Below, one piece after another: positions 63,045 to 64,000 of a stretch of DNA of 64,000 nucleotides. Positions within the stretch are counted from its first letter, which is position 1. The number at the start of each line of letters is the position of its first letter. The position numbers and the translations under genes are program-made. The notes under the pieces were generated by a model that saw only the letters and a program-made list of their open reading frames with translations, was not told where the DNA came from and did no database searches. The stretch is taken from positions 186,001 to 250,000 of the forward strand of contig NZ_JAEKJR010000002.1 in the NCBI RefSeq assembly GCF_017303155.1, written 5' to 3'. Source of the stretch: Microbulbifer salipaludis. GTDB lineage: Bacteria; Pseudomonadota; Gammaproteobacteria; Pseudomonadales; Cellvibrionaceae.

Positions 63045-64000
63045 CTACAAGCGCTGGGCCAGCGCCTTGTCGGTTTCAATGGGCCGGTTCTGGCGATCCA
63101 CCGGTCGTACCCGCTGGCCTTCCTGAACCAGCTGAGTGCCGGCGGACAGAATCCAGTCGTCCGGGCTCAGGCTGGAGATCACCTCGGCGGTTTCGTGGCC
63201 ATAACGGGCAATGGTCACTGCGACTTTGTGCAGGGTGAAATTTTCCGGGTCCATGCGCCATACATAGGCCTCTGCGCCATCGGCGGTAATCGCGGACATG
63301 GGCAGACGCTGGGTGGGACGATGGTGCTCGTCGCTGGGGGTGGTGCGCGCATAGACACGCGCGCTCTGCCCCAGCTGGGGCCCGTCGTTGGCGCCAGTGG
63401 CCGGGAAGCTGACTCGCGCCTCGAAGGTGCGCAGGCCGGACTCCGCTGCCGGGGCGAGCTCGCGTACCTGGCCGTGGACCGGGTTGCCCGGCTGCGACCA
63501 GAGCTCGATCGTGACCGGCTGCCCTACGGCGAAGCGGGACACTTCATGCTCCGGCAGGTCGATGCGCACCTCCCGCTCGCCATCGGCCGCCATGGAGAAT
63601 ACCGTCTGGCCGGCACTGACCACCTGCCCTGCGTCGATAGAGCGGTGGGTGATCACGCCATCGCCGGGCGCCCTGAGCACCGCGTACGCGGCCTGGTTTT
63701 CCGCCACCTGCCACTGGGCGCGGGCACGTTCCAGTTGCGCGACACTGCTGTCGTAGCGGGCTTTCACTGCATCAAACTGGGATTCGCCAATCAGCTTGCG
63801 TTCCAGCAGCGTGCGGTAGCGGGCGAGTTCGCTGCTGGCATTGCGGTTGTCCGTCTGCGCAGCTTCCAGTTGCGCGCGGGCGGCGTCACTCTGCAGTTGC
63901 AGATCCTGCGCATCCAGTTCCGCCAGTGGCTGTCCCTGCTTGACCCGGTCACCCACCTCCACCAGGCGACGGGTGACCGCACCGGCGACACGAAAGGCCA
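63045..64000 (-). CDS. RND periplasmic adaptor, N-terminus outside window
   Basis: Membrane-fusion partner of the RND pump. 318 codons are visible; the frame stays open to the window edge (preceding residues read FRVAGAVTRRLVEVGDRVKQ, the lipoyl start). The alpha-hairpin spans LQLQSDAARAQLEAAQTDN to LERARAQWQVAEN, then the second lipoyl half VLRAPGDGVITHRSIDAGQVV and beta-barrel and MP domains. It is transcribed towards the permease gene. Confidence 0.93.
   Translation of the reverse strand, partial: AFRVAGAVTRRLVEVGDRVKQGQPLAELDAQDLQLQSDAARAQLEAAQTDNRNASSELARYRTLLERKLIGESQFDAVKARYDSSVAQLERARAQWQVAENQAAYAVLRAPGDGVITHRSIDAGQVVSAGQTVFSMAADGEREVRIDLPEHEVSRFAVGQPVTIELWSQPGNPVHGQVRELAPAAESGLRTFEARVSFPATGANDGPQLGQSARVYARTTPSDEHHRPTQRLPMSAITADGAEAYVWRMDPENFTLHKVAVTIARYGHETAEVISSLSPDDWILSAGTQLVQEGQRVRPVDRQNRPIETDKALAQRL

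Overview
The window is about 64 kb of chromosome from a gammaproteobacterium. Base composition is moderately GC-rich. The gene order of the ribosomal block, the uvrA / MFS / ssb set and the dapB / carA / carB / greA set is that of Pseudomonas-like gammaproteobacteria. The extras (secreted GH19 chitinase, a curli locus with very long curlins) fit a marine polysaccharide degrader of the Cellvibrionales / Microbulbifer type. The genus is inferred from general resemblance, not from a search. No rRNA, tRNA, CRISPR array, insertion sequence or prophage was seen.

Layout. (1) 1-16.8 kb: the end of fusA, tuf, then the S10, spc and alpha operons from rpsJ to rplQ in canonical order, with a strong promoter before rpsJ and a candidate one before rpsM. 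(2) 16.8-26.1 kb: a small DUF1315 gene, then a leftward block: GH19 chitinase with CBM and PKD domains, the 5-oxoprolinase genes pxpC, pxpB and pxpA behind an Nramp-fold transporter that lacks the metal-binding motifs, and uvrA. (3) 26.2-35.0 kb: manC, an MFS transporter, ssb and a nucleotide-sugar-epimerase-like gene rightward; fabA-fabB leftward; galU-manB rightward. manC, manB and galU supply GDP-mannose and UDP-glucose precursors for surface polysaccharide. (4) 35.1-44.4 kb: a small Spy/CpxP-like envelope protein, dapB, a fused protease/RimK ligase, a YfiR-like periplasmic protein, then carA, carB and greA. The carA leader holds an Arg-rich short reading frame that ends directly before an intrinsic terminator.

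(5) 44.5-51.0 kb: a complete leftward curli locus, csgD-csgE-csgF-csgG-csgB-csgA followed by two further curlins. CsgD is the LuxR-type regulator, CsgG the outer-membrane pore, CsgE and CsgF its accessory factors, and four proteins built of about 22-residue curlin repeats are the likely fibre subunits. Three of these have 12 repeats each, against five in E. coli CsgA. No csgC is present. (6) 51.3-54.7 kb: an adaptor lipoprotein, ABC ATPase and ABC-2 permease forming an export system. (7) 54.9-59.8 kb: a tightly packed five-gene operon of unknown role: a multi-spanning membrane protein with a long soluble helical region, a VWA-domain lipoprotein, two tandem GDPD-like phosphodiesterases with altered active-site motifs, and a secreted metallo-beta-lactamase-fold hydrolase. 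(8) 59.85-64 kb: an RND efflux pump and its adaptor, which runs off the right edge.

The most interesting pieces are the curli locus with its 12-repeat curlins and altered CsgG constriction, the 54.9-59.8 kb operon, the Nramp homologue tied to 5-oxoproline metabolism, the carA leader, and the chain of mini reading frames built from a 13-bp repeat in front of manC.
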